From the NCBI GenBank assembly GCA_000750105.3, contig JPHH03000041.1, forward strand, positions 62,001 through 126,000: 64,000 nucleotides of DNA. Direction: 5' to 3'. The notes under the pieces were generated by a model. The model was given only the letters and a program-made list of their open reading frames with translations, did not search any database and was not told where the DNA came from. A program made the translations under genes and the position numbers. The number at the start of each line of letters is the position of its first letter. The stretch's first letter is position 1. The DNA is from Tolypocladium sp. Sup5 PDA-1. Taxonomy: Eukaryota > Ascomycota > Sordariomycetes > Hypocreales > Ophiocordycipitaceae. Shown here in pieces: positions 9,262 to 21,069 of the stretch.

Positions 9262-12248
9262 CTAGTTTGTTTCCTCTGCGCCGTCTGCCGTTCGGCCGTT
9301 CGATGTCCCGTCGGTCGCGTGGCCACCCTGCTGCTGCCCGTGCTGCTGGTGGACCTGTGATGCAAAGTTCTTGTTGTACCCGTTGCCGCCGCTCTGCTGG
9401 TGCGAACCGTAATAGTAGTAGTGATGCATCTGCCCTGGGCTCGTCGCAAAGTGTTGTGACGCGGGGCCGGCGTATCCTCGCACGTTGGGCACTGATCAAG
9501 TCAGCCACGTGTCACGGCCCCAGCCCAACAGGGAGGTCATCACTGACTTGGTCCACTGGGTTGTCCCGGGCCATATGCAGGCTGGTTATACTGCACGCTC
9601 GGGCTCATGCCGTACATTGGCTGGCCCTGCTGCGATCCTTGGTGCACCATGACTGGTGCCGTTGGACGGCCCGGGCTGGGGTACCCGTTCACACCGGGCA
9701 CTTGCTGTGGCGGACCCGACGGCGGCATGAACTGCGGATGGCCGCCATGGTACATCATTTGCGGGGCAGCCACCATGCCCTGAGGCCCAGGGATGAACTG
9801 AGGCTGCATCATCATGGGACCGCCCATCTGCCCTTGCTGTGGTGGCACGTAGTGTGGGTTGTTGGAGAAGCTGCGGTACTGTCCCATCTGGGGATTGCTG
9901 GGACCCATGAACACAGGCTGGTTGTATTGAACCTGCGCCGGGTATGCAACTGGAAGCTGTCCCATGCGGGGGGAGGCAAAAGACTGGGCCGAGTTGGAAT
10001 GCATCATCCGATGGTCATCAGTGCCGAAAGGAGGGTGTTGCACGGGGCCGTGCTGTAGCGTATGCATCTGCATTGGAGGCATGTGCGGCGACTGTCGCTG
10101 TCCCATGCTGTGGGCGCCGTGTTGGAGGTGAAAGGGCAGCTGGTGCTGGTGAGCCATCTGCGGAACAACGTGCGTTGGGTTGGGCGTGGTCATCGCCGGG
10201 TTCGAGAACGGCTGGCGTTCGAAGTACTCCTTGTAGGTGAGATGCATCGTCGAGTCCGATTTCTCATCATCCTGAAGCTGCCGCCACGTGGGGAGGGTGT
10301 CATATGAAGGTCGGAGACCGTTGTTGTCGTCCCAGTTACGACCATGGGGCGGTGCCAAGGTCTTGATGTGCGACAGAATGTAGCACTTTCCAACATCCAC
10401 AGCCTTGGTCTTGCGACGGATGAGCTGCCCCGCGTGAGCGGCCGCAGGGACAGGACTCTCGGTAACGTGGGGCACGGCTGCGCGAGGGCTCGAGCTGGCA
10501 CTAGGATGGCCATTCGGGTTGAACGACGCAGCGAAAGGACTAGGTCTAAACTCGTGGCTGTTGGGGTTGAGCTTGGCACCCATGTGGCCGGGGGCTCCAC
10601 TGAGCCTGCGGTTGAACCCAGCATCGGCAGTGTTCGAGGGCCCAGTAGGGGGAGCACGCGCGTCCAGGCCTGCCGGGTGTTGGTTCGGTGCCATGGGTTG
10701 CGAATACCTCTGCTGCTCCATGTGGCGCAGACGCTGGGCCAGGTTGCCTGTCTGCTGCTGAGGAGGAGCATGTTGCGGGCCACCGCGGTTGTTCCTGTAA
10801 GGCTGTGCGTGATACGGCTGCTGAGGGAACTGCTGCCGAGGTCCAGCGTGTCTGTTGTTTGTACCAGCAGGGCCGCTGGCCTGCGGAGCGCCGGGTGCTC
10901 GAGCTGGTCGACCCTCTGCGGGGCTGACAGACGTGCTCTGCTCCGCCGGCTTTGCCTGCGCATCTTTCGTTGCCTGGACCTTCTCCTTGGGATCAGACTT
11001 GGTCTTCGCCATCTCCTCGGCATTCTTCATAGCCTTCGCTTGGATTTCCTTTTGCTTGACGGGATCCTTGGCTATAATCGAGACAAGGTCTGAAGGGACT
11101 GGAGTTGAGAGCTTGAAGCTAGTTGCAAACTTCTTGAGCTCCGTCAACTTGACCTCCTTGTCAGCCCGTGCTTTGCTGCTGCGGACCTTCTCGGCGTTCA
11201 TCCTCTGCTGAGTGGCAAAGGACTTGAAGGAGTTCAAGACATCGCGCTCCACGGTGGAGGTTGCACTCGGAGTGCCCTCTTTGCCTTGCGCGGCCACGTT
11301 ACGGCTGGATGCATTCGCAGATGACGGACCAGACGCGATAGACTTGTCCGCGGGCTTGGCATCTGGAGTTTTCGACTCCCGGGCCGAAGCGCTTGGCTTT
11401 GCCTCCGCTGGTTTGTCTTCCGCAGTCTTCGACTGCGTGGCCTTTTGGCTGTCAGGCTTTGCTGAAACCCCGTTCTTGGCGGAGTCGGCGGCTTGCGACC
11501 GAGTCTGGTCAGGCGTCGTCGACTGTTTCTTGGGCGGGGCCTTGATTTGTGACGAGATGATAGCTGGATCAACCGGGACACCTTTGACGGTAGACTGCCC
11601 GGCCGGTGCTCTCTTGGCAGGTGGCGTGTACCGGTTCTCCCGACCAGCCGACAGAGGTGGGAACTCCTGGCGTCGGACACCGCTGTACCTGCAACGAGCT
11701 GTTAGAAAAAGGTGCAGAAGTCCGTGAGGGGTTGGTTGGAACACCTACTTGTCTTCTTCGTTATCCCCGCCAGGACCACTTCCGCCAACAAAATCCATCA
11801 CACGCTCTTCGGCCACGTGAGCGGTTACTGCAGCACTGCGTTCAATCTCCCGGGCCTTCTTCTCCGCCGCGGCGATCCTCTCTCTGTACTGAGGATGGCT
11901 CTTGTTGATGGCGGTGGTGTAAATGTTTTCGTCATAATCCGTCTTCAAGCCGAAAAGTCTTTCGTTCTCGGCAAACTGGTCCCAATGACCGCTGCTGCTC
12001 GACGCTTCCAAGCCACCGTCGGCGCCGTCAGTTGAGTCTGGGACCCATGGCTGCAGTGTTCGCTCGTTCCCAAAACGACTGTTCGAGATGGCGGCATCGG
12101 TCCGAAAGCCTTGTCGGTTTCCTATTCGGGTGCGTGTCAGTGTACGGCTTCCTTCGCGTAGTGCCCGAAGCATCGCACCGTTTTGTGCCCGGCCATCGAC
12201 CTTCGCAGCACCTCCACCAGACATGCCTTCTTTCTTCGGAACAGGCAT
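9262..12248 (-). CDS. PBP1: ataxin-2 / poly(A)-binding-protein-binding protein 1, without visible Lsm domain
   Basis: Three exons on the minus strand, 12248-11749, 11688-9548 and 9491-9262, give 956 residues. The LsmAD domain spans about residues 88-152 (WDQFAENERLFG to REIERS), preceded by GFRTDAAIS and NERTLQPWVP, as in fungal ataxin-2. After it come EEDKYSGVRR and EFPPLSAGRENRYTPP, both typical. A PAM2-like motif for binding the poly(A)-binding protein lies near residue 540 (LNPNSHEFRPSPF). The C-terminal half is Gln/Pro/Met-rich. Family members act in stress granules, mRNA stability and translation. The Lsm fold normally found before GFRTD is missing: only about 46 unrelated residues precede it, and I found no Lsm-like exon upstream. 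The last donor is GTCAGT, otherwise introns are ordinary. Confidence 0.88.
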
Positions 12249-13993
12249 GATGAAAAAATCACGCGCTGTTGAATGCAGCTCAGAATTGCGTTGTCAGATC
12301 ACCACGTCCCTGCATCCAGGCGAGAGCCAAAACTTCTCTGCCCTCAGTTTATGTAGTGTCGGCTTCGTCGCTGGTCCCACTCCGAGGTTTTTTCGAACCC
12401 TTCTTTCCCTGGAGAAGTCTTATTAGTGTCAGTTAGTACTTGCTGACAATTTCAACACGTTAGGACGCGGGCGACGGCTGAGGTAAAAGAGAGCGCGGTG
12501 CGAGCGGGAAGGGGGGAACGAGGCCACGGCCCGGAGAAACTGTAAATCAAGGTGCTCGAAAAACGCACCGATGCGAGAGAAGTTGACGAAGCTGAATCAC
12601 TCGGTACGAACCTTGCGACGATGGCCAGCGGCTCTTGTGTCACTCGAACGAACGCAAGCGAGGTGGTTTGGTCAGGCTCTGGGCGGTGCGGAGGCTTCGT
12701 TGCCAACGGTTCTCTCCGGAGGAGGCCTGGAATAGGAATCAGCAAAATTCCCGGGAGCTTCAAAGGCACATCCACCCGCTGTGTGTCGACTCAGGGGTTG
12801 GTCCAGGCTCCAGTGCGAGCAAACAGGAGAAGACGAAGCCCAGGTCGGCACAGAGGGTGGACGAGAGAGGAGGTCGTGTGGCTTACCTGGGGGCAAAGCG
12901 AGAGACAGGAACCGAGGAGGATGGATCTCCGGCGTGCCGTCCAGCTCGACGCTGTTACGATTGCCTCGCAATGGGCCAAAAGGGCATGGAGAGACTGAAA
13001 TTGGGGACGGGAAAGGGAGACGAGGTTCGCCGGTGGAGGTGGTGATGAGGCTTTGTTTTCCCTACCCTGTCACACTTGCCAAACTAACGACAAAGAAGCG
13101 TGGTGGGCCGCCAGCCAGCCAGGTGGGCAGAGGCGGGTAGGAGGTACGGGGCACGGGTGCCGGAAGACCTATACCACAGTGCGGGATTAATAGTCGCCGT
13201 GGTGGGGGTGCACTGTCTTGCTGGCGCAGGGTCGGCGCTGGCAGAGTTGCAGTTGACCAGCCGCACGAGTCGGGCGCGGCTGCACAGTGCCAATCTCGTC
13301 GCCCACGAAGCGCACTAGCCTGCGCCAGGACGGTACCCCTAAAAGCAAGACCCTCGCTAAAACGTGAGCAGAGCAAACCCTCAAAGTCTCGGATCAGTCT
13401 CCAGTGGTCTCCAGTGGTCTTCACAACAATACCTAGCGGACAATATGTGCAGACGTTGCCGCTGTCGCAACGCCATGCGGGAACCGCTGCACAGCAGAAT
13501 AGTGCAGCCACCTGTAGTCTTGGTAGAGCAGCTTTCTCGACGTTCACAGAGCAGCAGGTACCTCGGGTATCTAGGCCGACTGCCATCGTCGGGCTGAGAC
13601 GGCCAGGACGGCCTCTCAGGCAAGGTACATGCTTACTTTGCTTGGCAATCCACCTGAATAGCCTCTGCTCTGCTCTGTGCCATGACACGCAATTTCCTGC
13701 GCAAAGCCATCCATCAATCTCTGTCACCACACCCTGAACAGGATGGCAACGCATGGGTGGACAGCTCGTACTGCAGCCCATCACAATCAAGAAGAGCCGC
13801 AAAGTTCACCGGACTCGGGAAGATGCCATCACGTTTCACAGCATCGGACTCTTGACGTACGTGCGGGAGTAAGGAATGCTGTGTGGACAAAGGAATTCTA
13901 CTACAGATATTCACAAGCACGACCCCGACCTCCGCATCTACACAGACGACTTTGACTGTTGGTACAAGTTTTTTGCGCCCTTGTGAACCCCCT
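12249..13993. other. 5' region of ataxin-2 gene and 3' flank of QCR2; possible spliced leader
   Basis: No protein-coding exon could be supported. The minus strand shows splice-like signals: a GTAAGC donor near 12886, an acceptor ending near 12727, a GTGCGT donor near 12570, and TACTAACTGACACTAATAG near 12421-12440. The 5' leader of the ataxin-2 transcript may therefore be spliced. Translations of the candidate leader exons contain early stops and no Lsm signature. The plus strand has only shadow frames. Confidence 0.4.
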
Positions 13994-15541
13994 TTATACC
14001 CGCAGACCAATCTCCTCGGCGTATGGCAGCACGAACAAGTCACCGACAGTAGAAACGGTCGCTTTTCCGTCGATAAGGGCCTTGGCAGTCTGCACCAAAG
14101 ATTTGTTAACTCCAACGCGACAGTGGCAAAGGAAAGGGATGTCAGAGGTCTTACCGTCTTGAGCTTGTCGGCGGTGACGGAGTCGATGCTGCTGGCCAGG
14201 GCAGCAAGGTCGGACGGCTTGCCGCTGTTCACAATGCCGGATCCAGCCAGAAGCATGCTGGGTCCGCGCAGCTGGGCCTTCTCCAGCGCGTCAAACTTGG
14301 CGTTGGCAATGGCCTTCGTGAGGTCTTCCTTGCTGACAGTGCCGGCGGCAATGCTCTTGAGGGCCTTGGCAGTCTCCTCGGCTGCCTTGCGAACAGACGC
14401 GGCAGGGCCGGAGAGCCGGACAGCCAATAGGCCAGCGTCAGAGTAGGCCAGGTTGGTCGCGGAGACAGAGAGGCCAGGAGATCCGGCAGTGGCCTTGGAC
14501 AGCAGGCTGAAGCCAGGAGCCCACTTGATGGTAGACTTGCCGCCGAGAAGCGATGCCAGGACGGCGATTTCAGGCTTCGAGCCAGCGTTATCCGAGCCGG
14601 GGAAGGCAATCACCATTGAGTTTCCGCCAGCATGGTTTGTCCGCTGCTCACCACCGTAGTACTTGGACGCCTCAACCTTGAGGGTCTGGCCGCTCTGGGA
14701 GGTAGCAGGGACGTCCTTGAAGAACTGGCCAACCCACTTCGACAAGGCGTCGGGAGAGGCGCCGTCAGCGACAATGGCGATATTGGGCTTCGCGTAGACG
14801 ACGTCGGCGTAGCTAGCAATGTACTCCTCATTCAGGTACTTATGGTATGGCGTCGACAGCGAAGGGTATACGGGGGCGCCGAGACCAGTGTGGAAGGCAA
14901 CAGAGTGGGCGTTGTCGAGAGCGAGAGCGGGAATGTCGGCGTTGACAGCCGCCTGCTTGAGGTGAAGGATCCTCTCGATGTCTTCGTGGAACTCGTGAGC
15001 TGCAGCCGGTTTAGTTCAACTCGCTTGTTGCCATGCGACGGAGAGCCTCACTTGTGTACTTCGTCATAGACACAACCTCGGCCAGCAACTCGGCGAAGTA
15101 GGGCAGATCCTCTCGGAGGAAGCTGGCCTCCAGGACAAGAGCCTCTCGGGTGTGCGAGGCAGCCAATTGACCACCAAGGAGTTCGGATTCGCGCGTAATA
15201 CGGAGCGCAGACCGTCGTTGCGTGTTCTGTAGGCCCGTCAAATTAGCTCAGGTTCTGCCTCGGCAATGATACTGGCGACTTGCCTTGAACGCAAACTCCT
15301 CCAGTCCGACGGTCAGGCCAGGCAGTGGCTGGTATCGAGTGCCGGCCTTGGCAACAATGGCAAGCTTCGTAGTCGGGCCATGAGCGTCCCTCGAAGCGAC
15401 CTTGACGCCAGTCACATCCGTCGTCTCGAAGGCTCCTGTGGAAGCGGCCGCAGCAAAGCCACGGCGCTGGAGTGGCTGGACGCTGCAGGTCCGCCGGGCG
15501 GCCTGCTGCGCGCTTCTCGCGAGGGAAGATCTCGAGATCAT
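13994..15541 (-). CDS. QCR2: cytochrome b-c1 complex subunit 2 (core protein 2), mitochondrial
   Basis: Four exons on the minus strand, 15541-15284, 15226-15052, 14999-14155 and 14089-13994, give 457 residues. Core protein 2 is an inactive member of the M16 peptidase family that scaffolds respiratory complex III on the matrix side. The ATG at 15541 is preferred over one at 15598 because it opens directly on an Arg/Ser/Ala presequence (MISRSSLARSAQQAARR). Family blocks follow in order: KAGTRYQPLPGLTVGLEEF, ESELLGGQL, REALVLEASFLREDLPYF, HTGLGAPVYP, KYYGGEQR, and the end LPYAEEIGLRV. Length and C-terminus agree with other fungal orthologues. Intron 1 (15283-15227) has a GC donor (GCAAGT) with an AG acceptor, needed for the conserved join FAFK-NTQRRSAL. 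Confidence 0.95.
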
Positions 15542-16034
15542 TGTTGAGGGTGATGGCGTAGTCAATCGACAGTCCTTCAGCCGTCGGGGTGTGAGCAATT
15601 GATCTCCAGAAGAAGTGCCTCGTCGAACCAGCTCCGTCTAATTTTCGGCGCCGGGAGAACTGGAAGAATCACGTGATTGCTGATTGGCTGGAACGCCAGA
15701 GGTGTTGGCCTCAGGTACCAGCGAGGTACCGCCGTGGGCCATTTGGTAGAGGGAAAATACGACCACAATACTAACTAACCCGTCCCCGACCAGCCCACTT
15801 GAAGCTCTGACTTACACCACCACGAAAAATTGACGAATGCGACCGAGTGGCATCGCCGGTCTCTCCTCGCGATTCCCACCAAACACATTCTTCGCCTATT
15901 CCTGTTCCCCAAGCATTTAGACGGATCCCCTCACCAGGGAATATTTCGTTTTACCTGCTTTCAACCTTCAATGACGCTCCGGTAGTAACCGTAGCAGCTC
16001 TAGAGATAGTGAGAGGATCTCTAGGAGCAGAGCA
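15542..16034. promoter_or_regulatory. bidirectional promoter between QCR2 and RPC82
   Basis: 493 bases separate the start codons of two divergent housekeeping genes, so their promoters must share this stretch. No clear TATA box is placed upstream of either start. Palindrome-like GGTACC occurrences near 15714 and 15725 are the only motif I noticed. Confidence 0.55.
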
Positions 16035-18171
16035 ATGCTTGTTGTCGGTGCCACCCACCAACCACATTGTCGTGTGCCGCCATCGCTGACTTGCACGCCC
16101 GCAGACCAAACACGCTGCCGAGCTCTGTGCTCTGCTTGTCAACGACCTCTTTGGCGAGCTCCCTTCGGTATGTTCTCCGTATAGTTCGTCGATCTGCCGC
16201 AGAGTTTCTGTTGTCATCGCGGGGCTGACTCAATGCCCACTTGCAGCGAATCTTGGTGGCGCTCTTCACCAAAGGGCGATCCAACATCACACAGTTGGCG
16301 CAGCATACGTCGCTGAGCCCACGGCAACTACGAAATGGCCTCGGCGTCTTGATCCAGCAGAATTTGATATACCACTCCACGGATCCCGACTCGCGAAGCA
16401 CTAGCTACGAAGCGAATTCCGATGCCTCTTATAATCTCGTACGGTCTGGGAAAATACTGGAGGTCATCGACAGCCAGTATGGAACTGCAGAGCGTGATCT
16501 GGTTCAGACGCTCATGCTTCTGGGCTATGCCAGAATCGCAGATCTAACCCATGCATTTACCTCTCGTGCCCCAAAGACCAATGGGCACACGAATGGAGCG
16601 CATGGCTCCGGCTCGGGCTTGATCGAGTCTGAGGCTCACCTCAACGCCGCCTTGTCTCGGTTGATTCAGGCTGAGATCGTGGAAACAGTTCGACCGGACA
16701 GTTTTCGCAACCCCGCAGAGGTGTACCGCGAAATCGAGGCGGACGTTACCAAGACCGCCCCTGGAGAAAAGGCCTCGAAGAACAAGATTGAACAGCATAT
16801 GCAGATAGTGGAGCGCTTCAAGGCCTCCCGAGACCAAAGCAAGGCGCTGAAGCGGCAACTCGACCAGTCCAACGGCCCAGTGGCAAAAAGGAGGAGACTC
16901 CAGAACGGCGCAGCGCGGGCCGACGATCCGTTCGCGGACGAAGTCACACAGCTCAATGTAAGATCGTCTCTTTGCCGCTGAATCAGCCCGCGACTAACGC
17001 GCTACAGCCCAATATCGTGGTCAAAGTAAACCACGAGAAGTGCTTAGTTCAGCTACGCAATCAGCGTCTGGCAGAGTTTGCAGCAGACACACTTGGCGAA
17101 GTAACTGGACAAGTTTACCGCACTCTGCTTGAACTATTGACGACGCAACTGGCGAGGTGTCGGCCAGACCCGTTGATCGGTGACCAAGGAGGTGCCGAGC
17201 AGGTGATGGTGACCTCGGTGGAGATATATGAGCACCTCGACGAGGCAGTCAATGTCCAAAGCGGCATGGGCAAGGCACCAAAAGACAAGATAGACTTTCA
17301 GAGTGCCGAGAAGGTCAAGGCCACACCGCTAGACTATGAAAGCGATTCGGATGACTCCGACGGCGGCAAGCCCGTGGTGCGTGGAAGAGGCGCGAGAATC
17401 ATTGCCAGCGATCATGACGACTCCGACGAGCTAGACGACGATGACGAGGTCCAGGACCAAAGGCCACGCTCTGTGTCACGGACGAATGGCGACCGGCAAA
17501 CGAAGGTCAAGTTCGACGACGATGCGACATCCAAGGACAGCCGCCTGGACCAAATGCGACAACATCTCTTACTGCTCGCGGAAAACAGGCATCGCTTCGT
17601 GCGACACTGCGGAACCCACGGGCGCGGCCAATGGACAGTGGACTTTGGCCAGCTGATGGAGAGTCTCCGAGAATCAGAGCTGGATGCCTACATAGAGCAA
17701 TGCTTTGGACGCCACGGGCTTCGGTTGACTCGGATCCTGCGCGCGAAGGGGAAGCTGGATGAGAAGATGCTGCCTTCTGCGGCTCTCATGAAGAAGTCGG
17801 ATGTGCAGGGCAAGATGCTGGCCATGCAAATGGCTGGGCTGGTGGATGTGCAAGAGGTTCCAAAGGATAACAGCAGGCTAGCAAACCGGACCCTGTTCTT
17901 CTGGTTCTTCGATGGCGAGCGCACGCAGTCGCATCTCTTGGACGACATCTACAAGGCCATGCTCCGGTGCTTGCAGACACTGCAGGTGGAGCGGCACAAG
18001 GAGCGAAACATATTGACCTTTGTCGACAGGAAGGACGTGAAAGGAAAGGAGGAAGAGGTGATGACGGCGGAGCATTACAACAAGTACAACCGGCACCTGG
18101 AGGAGCAAGAGAAGCTTCTGGGGCAGGTCATGAGGCTAGACGATATGGCTGCGGTCTTCAGAGACTACTGA
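16035..18171 (+). CDS. RPC82: DNA-directed RNA polymerase III subunit RPC3 (RPC82)
   Basis: Four exons, 16035-16043, 16105-16167, 16247-16957 and 17008-18171, give 648 residues. The first exon is only nine bases (Met-Leu-Val) and splices to give MLVTKHAAELCALL, the family N-terminus; its donor, GTCGGT, is weak, but the branch site GCTGAC and CAG acceptor are good. Winged-helix regions follow (SPRQLRNGLGVLIQQNLIYH at about 47-66). The middle carries an acidic, disordered insert with runs of Asp/Ser/Glu around 17340-17460. The C-terminal half has WTVDFGQLMESLRESELD and LFFWFFDGERTQ. RPC82 joins RPC34 and RPC31 in the initiation subcomplex of polymerase III, which makes tRNAs and 5S rRNA. Confidence 0.93.
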
Positions 18172-18908
18172 TGACCGGATAGTGTCGCATGAGGATAACG
18201 TCGGCTGCGGATGGAAGCTGTGTTTTGAGCACCAGCGGCACGTGTGGAATGCGAGAGCGCGGAAGGGGAAATAACGAGATCCACAAGCAGAAAATCCCAC
18301 AATTGACGTTGTACCGAAGTGACCGGAGATGCAAATAGATATGCATCTGCAGTTTTACGCGAGCCATGTACCTCAGTGACTTGCGAGGCTTCAGAAGGAA
18401 ACGGCTGCCGTTGTGCCGGACTATGAGGCTTTGCCGAATTTTAATGAACACATAATGCAGAACAAAATACGGATACATTCCCAAGAGTTGTGACTCCATT
18501 CTAATATGCACTCGAGGTGTTTGGAGAGGAATTGTCGAGGTGATCAAGTTGTCCATGACAGCGCTGTAGGGTAGGTGGACACATGCAAAACGGAACTGCA
18601 CGCCCGTTCGGGTGCGAGGATGAGGGGACGCTGGACCCACAATCGATCAGTTGTGTCAGCCCACTGTATTCGTACTTCGTACCCCGTTACCCGAGCCGAC
18701 AGGGGCAGCCCAGCGCCTGGGCCACCCGCTAGGCACTTCCACGGGTCTGTCCCCGGGGCTCCAGGAACCGTCGTGTGCTCCCCGAGATCGGTAGTGGAAG
18801 TTGGTCGCCATCAAAAAATTTCCAGCCGCCGTGGGAGCGTCGACCAAATTGCCGCGACACCCTCAACCACCTGGACGACCGTGAGATACCGCAATCCGCA
18901 TCGTCATC
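18172..18908. other. intergenic region between RPC82 and GGC1
   Basis: 3' flank of RPC82 and promoter/leader of GGC1. No gene is seen. A minus-strand open frame at 18158-18640 has no recognisable features. Confidence 0.5.
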
Positions 18909-20204
18909 ATGTCGCCCCCGGCAATGGTCGCTGGCGTCGAGAAGGAGTCGAACCTGGCCAGACTCCTGGGCTCAGGTACGGATTGATTGGCCCTTCTCCG
19001 CGGCTTCAGAGACAAGCCTGTGCTGACTGACAATGGACGACAGGCTCCGCTGGTATCGCCGAGCTGGCCATCTTCCACCCCGTACGTCGCCGCCACGTCG
19101 AACCGACGAATGACCCCGAGTGACAATGCGCTGACACTGCGGCCTCCAGGTGGACACGATTGCGAAGCGATTGATGAGCAACCAGACACGAGTAAGGAGA
19201 CATACCCCGTTGGGCGAGGAGCAGATGGAACGGCCGAGCTGAGCATTTATCATCGCAGGTTGCCAGTGCCAGCCAGCTCAACCAGGTCATCTTCAAGGAC
19301 AAGGCCGGTGCCCCCATTGGCCGGAAGTTCGTCTCTCTGTTCCCCGGTCTGGGCTATGCCGCGGGCTACAAGGTCCTCCAGAGAATATACAAGTATGGCG
19401 GCCAGCCTATGGCGCGCGACTTTCTCGCCGAGCACTACGGAAAGGATTTCGAGTCGGCATTCGGAAAGAAGACTGGCAAGGCCATCATGCACTCGACGGC
19501 CGGCAGGTGAGGCTCCTGGTTGAGAGAGTATTTGACCCAAGGCAGCGTCTAACCGCTCCCCAGTTTGATCGGAATCGGAGAGATTGTTCTGCTGCCCCTC
19601 GACGTGCTGAAGATCAAGCGCCAGACGAACCCCGAGGCTTTCAAGGGCCGCGGCGTCTTCAAGATCGTTGCCGATGAGGGCTTCGGCCTCTACCGGGGCT
19701 GGGGATGGACTGCGGCCAGGAACGCCCCTGGATCCTTTGCGGTTCGTCAAGCCGGGTCCCCGTTTGATGTCCGTTACGCTGACGCATAGAACCAGCTGTT
19801 CGGAGGTTCTGCCTTTGCCAAGGAGTACCTGTTCCACCTGCAGGACTACAACAAGGCGACGTGGTTCCAGAACTTTGTGGCTTCCATCGCTGGTGCATCG
19901 GCCTCGCTGTTGGTGTCGGCTCCTCTCGATGTGATCAAGACCCGAATCCAGAACCGCAACTTTGACAACCCCGAGAGCGGATTCCGAATTTTGACCAACA
20001 TGGCCCGGCAAGAGGGTTTCTCTAGTTTCTTCAAGGGCCTGGTCCCCAAGGTATGGCGCGAAACTGTGTTAGTCCCCCATGGGTAAAGATGTTTGTTGCT
20101 GACCCTGCATCGTGCAGTTGCTCATGACTGGACCCAAGCTGGTGTTCTCGTTCTGGCTCGCCCAGACGCTTATCCCGGCCTTCGATGTTGCTTTCAAACG
20201 ATGA
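18909..20204 (+). CDS. GGC1: mitochondrial GTP/GDP carrier (mitochondrial carrier family)
   Basis: Seven exons, 18909-18975, 19044-19081, 19150-19191, 19259-19506, 19564-19741, 19790-20050 and 20118-20204, give 306 residues. The three carrier repeats each show the P-x-[DE]-x-x-[KR] signature: HPVDTIAKR, LPLDVLKIKR and APLDVIKTRIQ. The family features SLIGIGEIVLLPLDVLKIKR and GWGWTAARNAPGSFA match Ggc1/Yhm1 rather than other carriers. It exchanges matrix GDP for GTP or the reverse across the inner membrane and in yeast affects mitochondrial iron balance. Most introns fall early in the gene, with exons as short as 38 and 42 nt. Donors are GTACGG, GTACGT, GTAAGG, GTGAGG, GTTCGT and GTATGG. Confidence 0.92.
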
Positions 20205-21069
20205 CGGATCTTGCTTTGAATATGAGGTTTTAATGGGAGGTTTGGGAAAATAGACTGCGAGTGCGTTTGGCCGCCCGCAGTGGAGCAGGCGGCTCGCAGC
20301 AGACGGCTTGCGGGGGACCCCTTGCTTGCGACAGCCGTGCTGTGAACCTGTGATGTACTTTTGGTATATAGAAGCACTCAGCTCTATAGAATCAGCGACA
20401 TGCTATTTATGCACACTGCCTCCACAACCATGATTGGAGGCACCTCGTTTGCCAAAGCCCCGTCTTTCTCTTTCCGACCAGGAACAAGATGGATTGGACC
20501 CTTTGACATTTGATTTGGGTTTGGTGCCTGTCTTGCCGTCATCGATCGGGCCCAACCCCGCTGGGGCAGCAATCGGATGGGGTGGATGGGGTGGAACAAG
20601 GCCATTGTGTCACCCAGCACGCGTCGTTGCCCCGACAACGGACGGCGGGAAGCAACACAACACAGACGCCATGCTCAACAAGCGCCGTCGACTACGACCA
20701 CCTGCGGTGAGCCGCCCTCCTCTCGCCAGTTTCCCGAACTGCATCGAATACACCCTCAACCTCGAAATCTCAGAGGGAGAGCAGCGCAGATAGCCGAATC
20801 TGCTCGCCGTCTGCTGTTTCTACGACCGCGAGACCGTGCCCCTCCAGTGCACGTCATTGGAGTTGCTCCAAGCGTGGCCGCGGCGCTGTCCGCATTCTTT
20901 CCATCCGCGCTCCATTCCTCAGCGACTCCTCCAACATGCCAAACACCGACCGAGATTCGTCCCGAGATGGGGACCGGCGGCTGAATCATCAACATTCTGC
21001 CTCCTCTGACCTAGGCAATCGGGCTCTGGTTCCCATGTGCGTCGTCTTTGCCTTGCCATCTATACATAC
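20205..21069. other. intergenic region upstream of the giant coiled-coil gene
   Basis: 3' flank of GGC1 and leader of the gene starting at 21070. A short ATG frame at 20671-20706 ends in a GTGAGC donor-like site and could be an alternative first exon for the downstream gene, but I cannot prove the join. Nothing else is visible. Confidence 0.45.

Noticed and set aside
13062..13802. 246-codon minus-strand frame between ataxin-2 and QCR2
   Set aside because: Cys/Arg/Trp-rich, no domain, and located in the 3' flank of QCR2 and upstream region of PBP1; typical of a random frame in GC-rich DNA.
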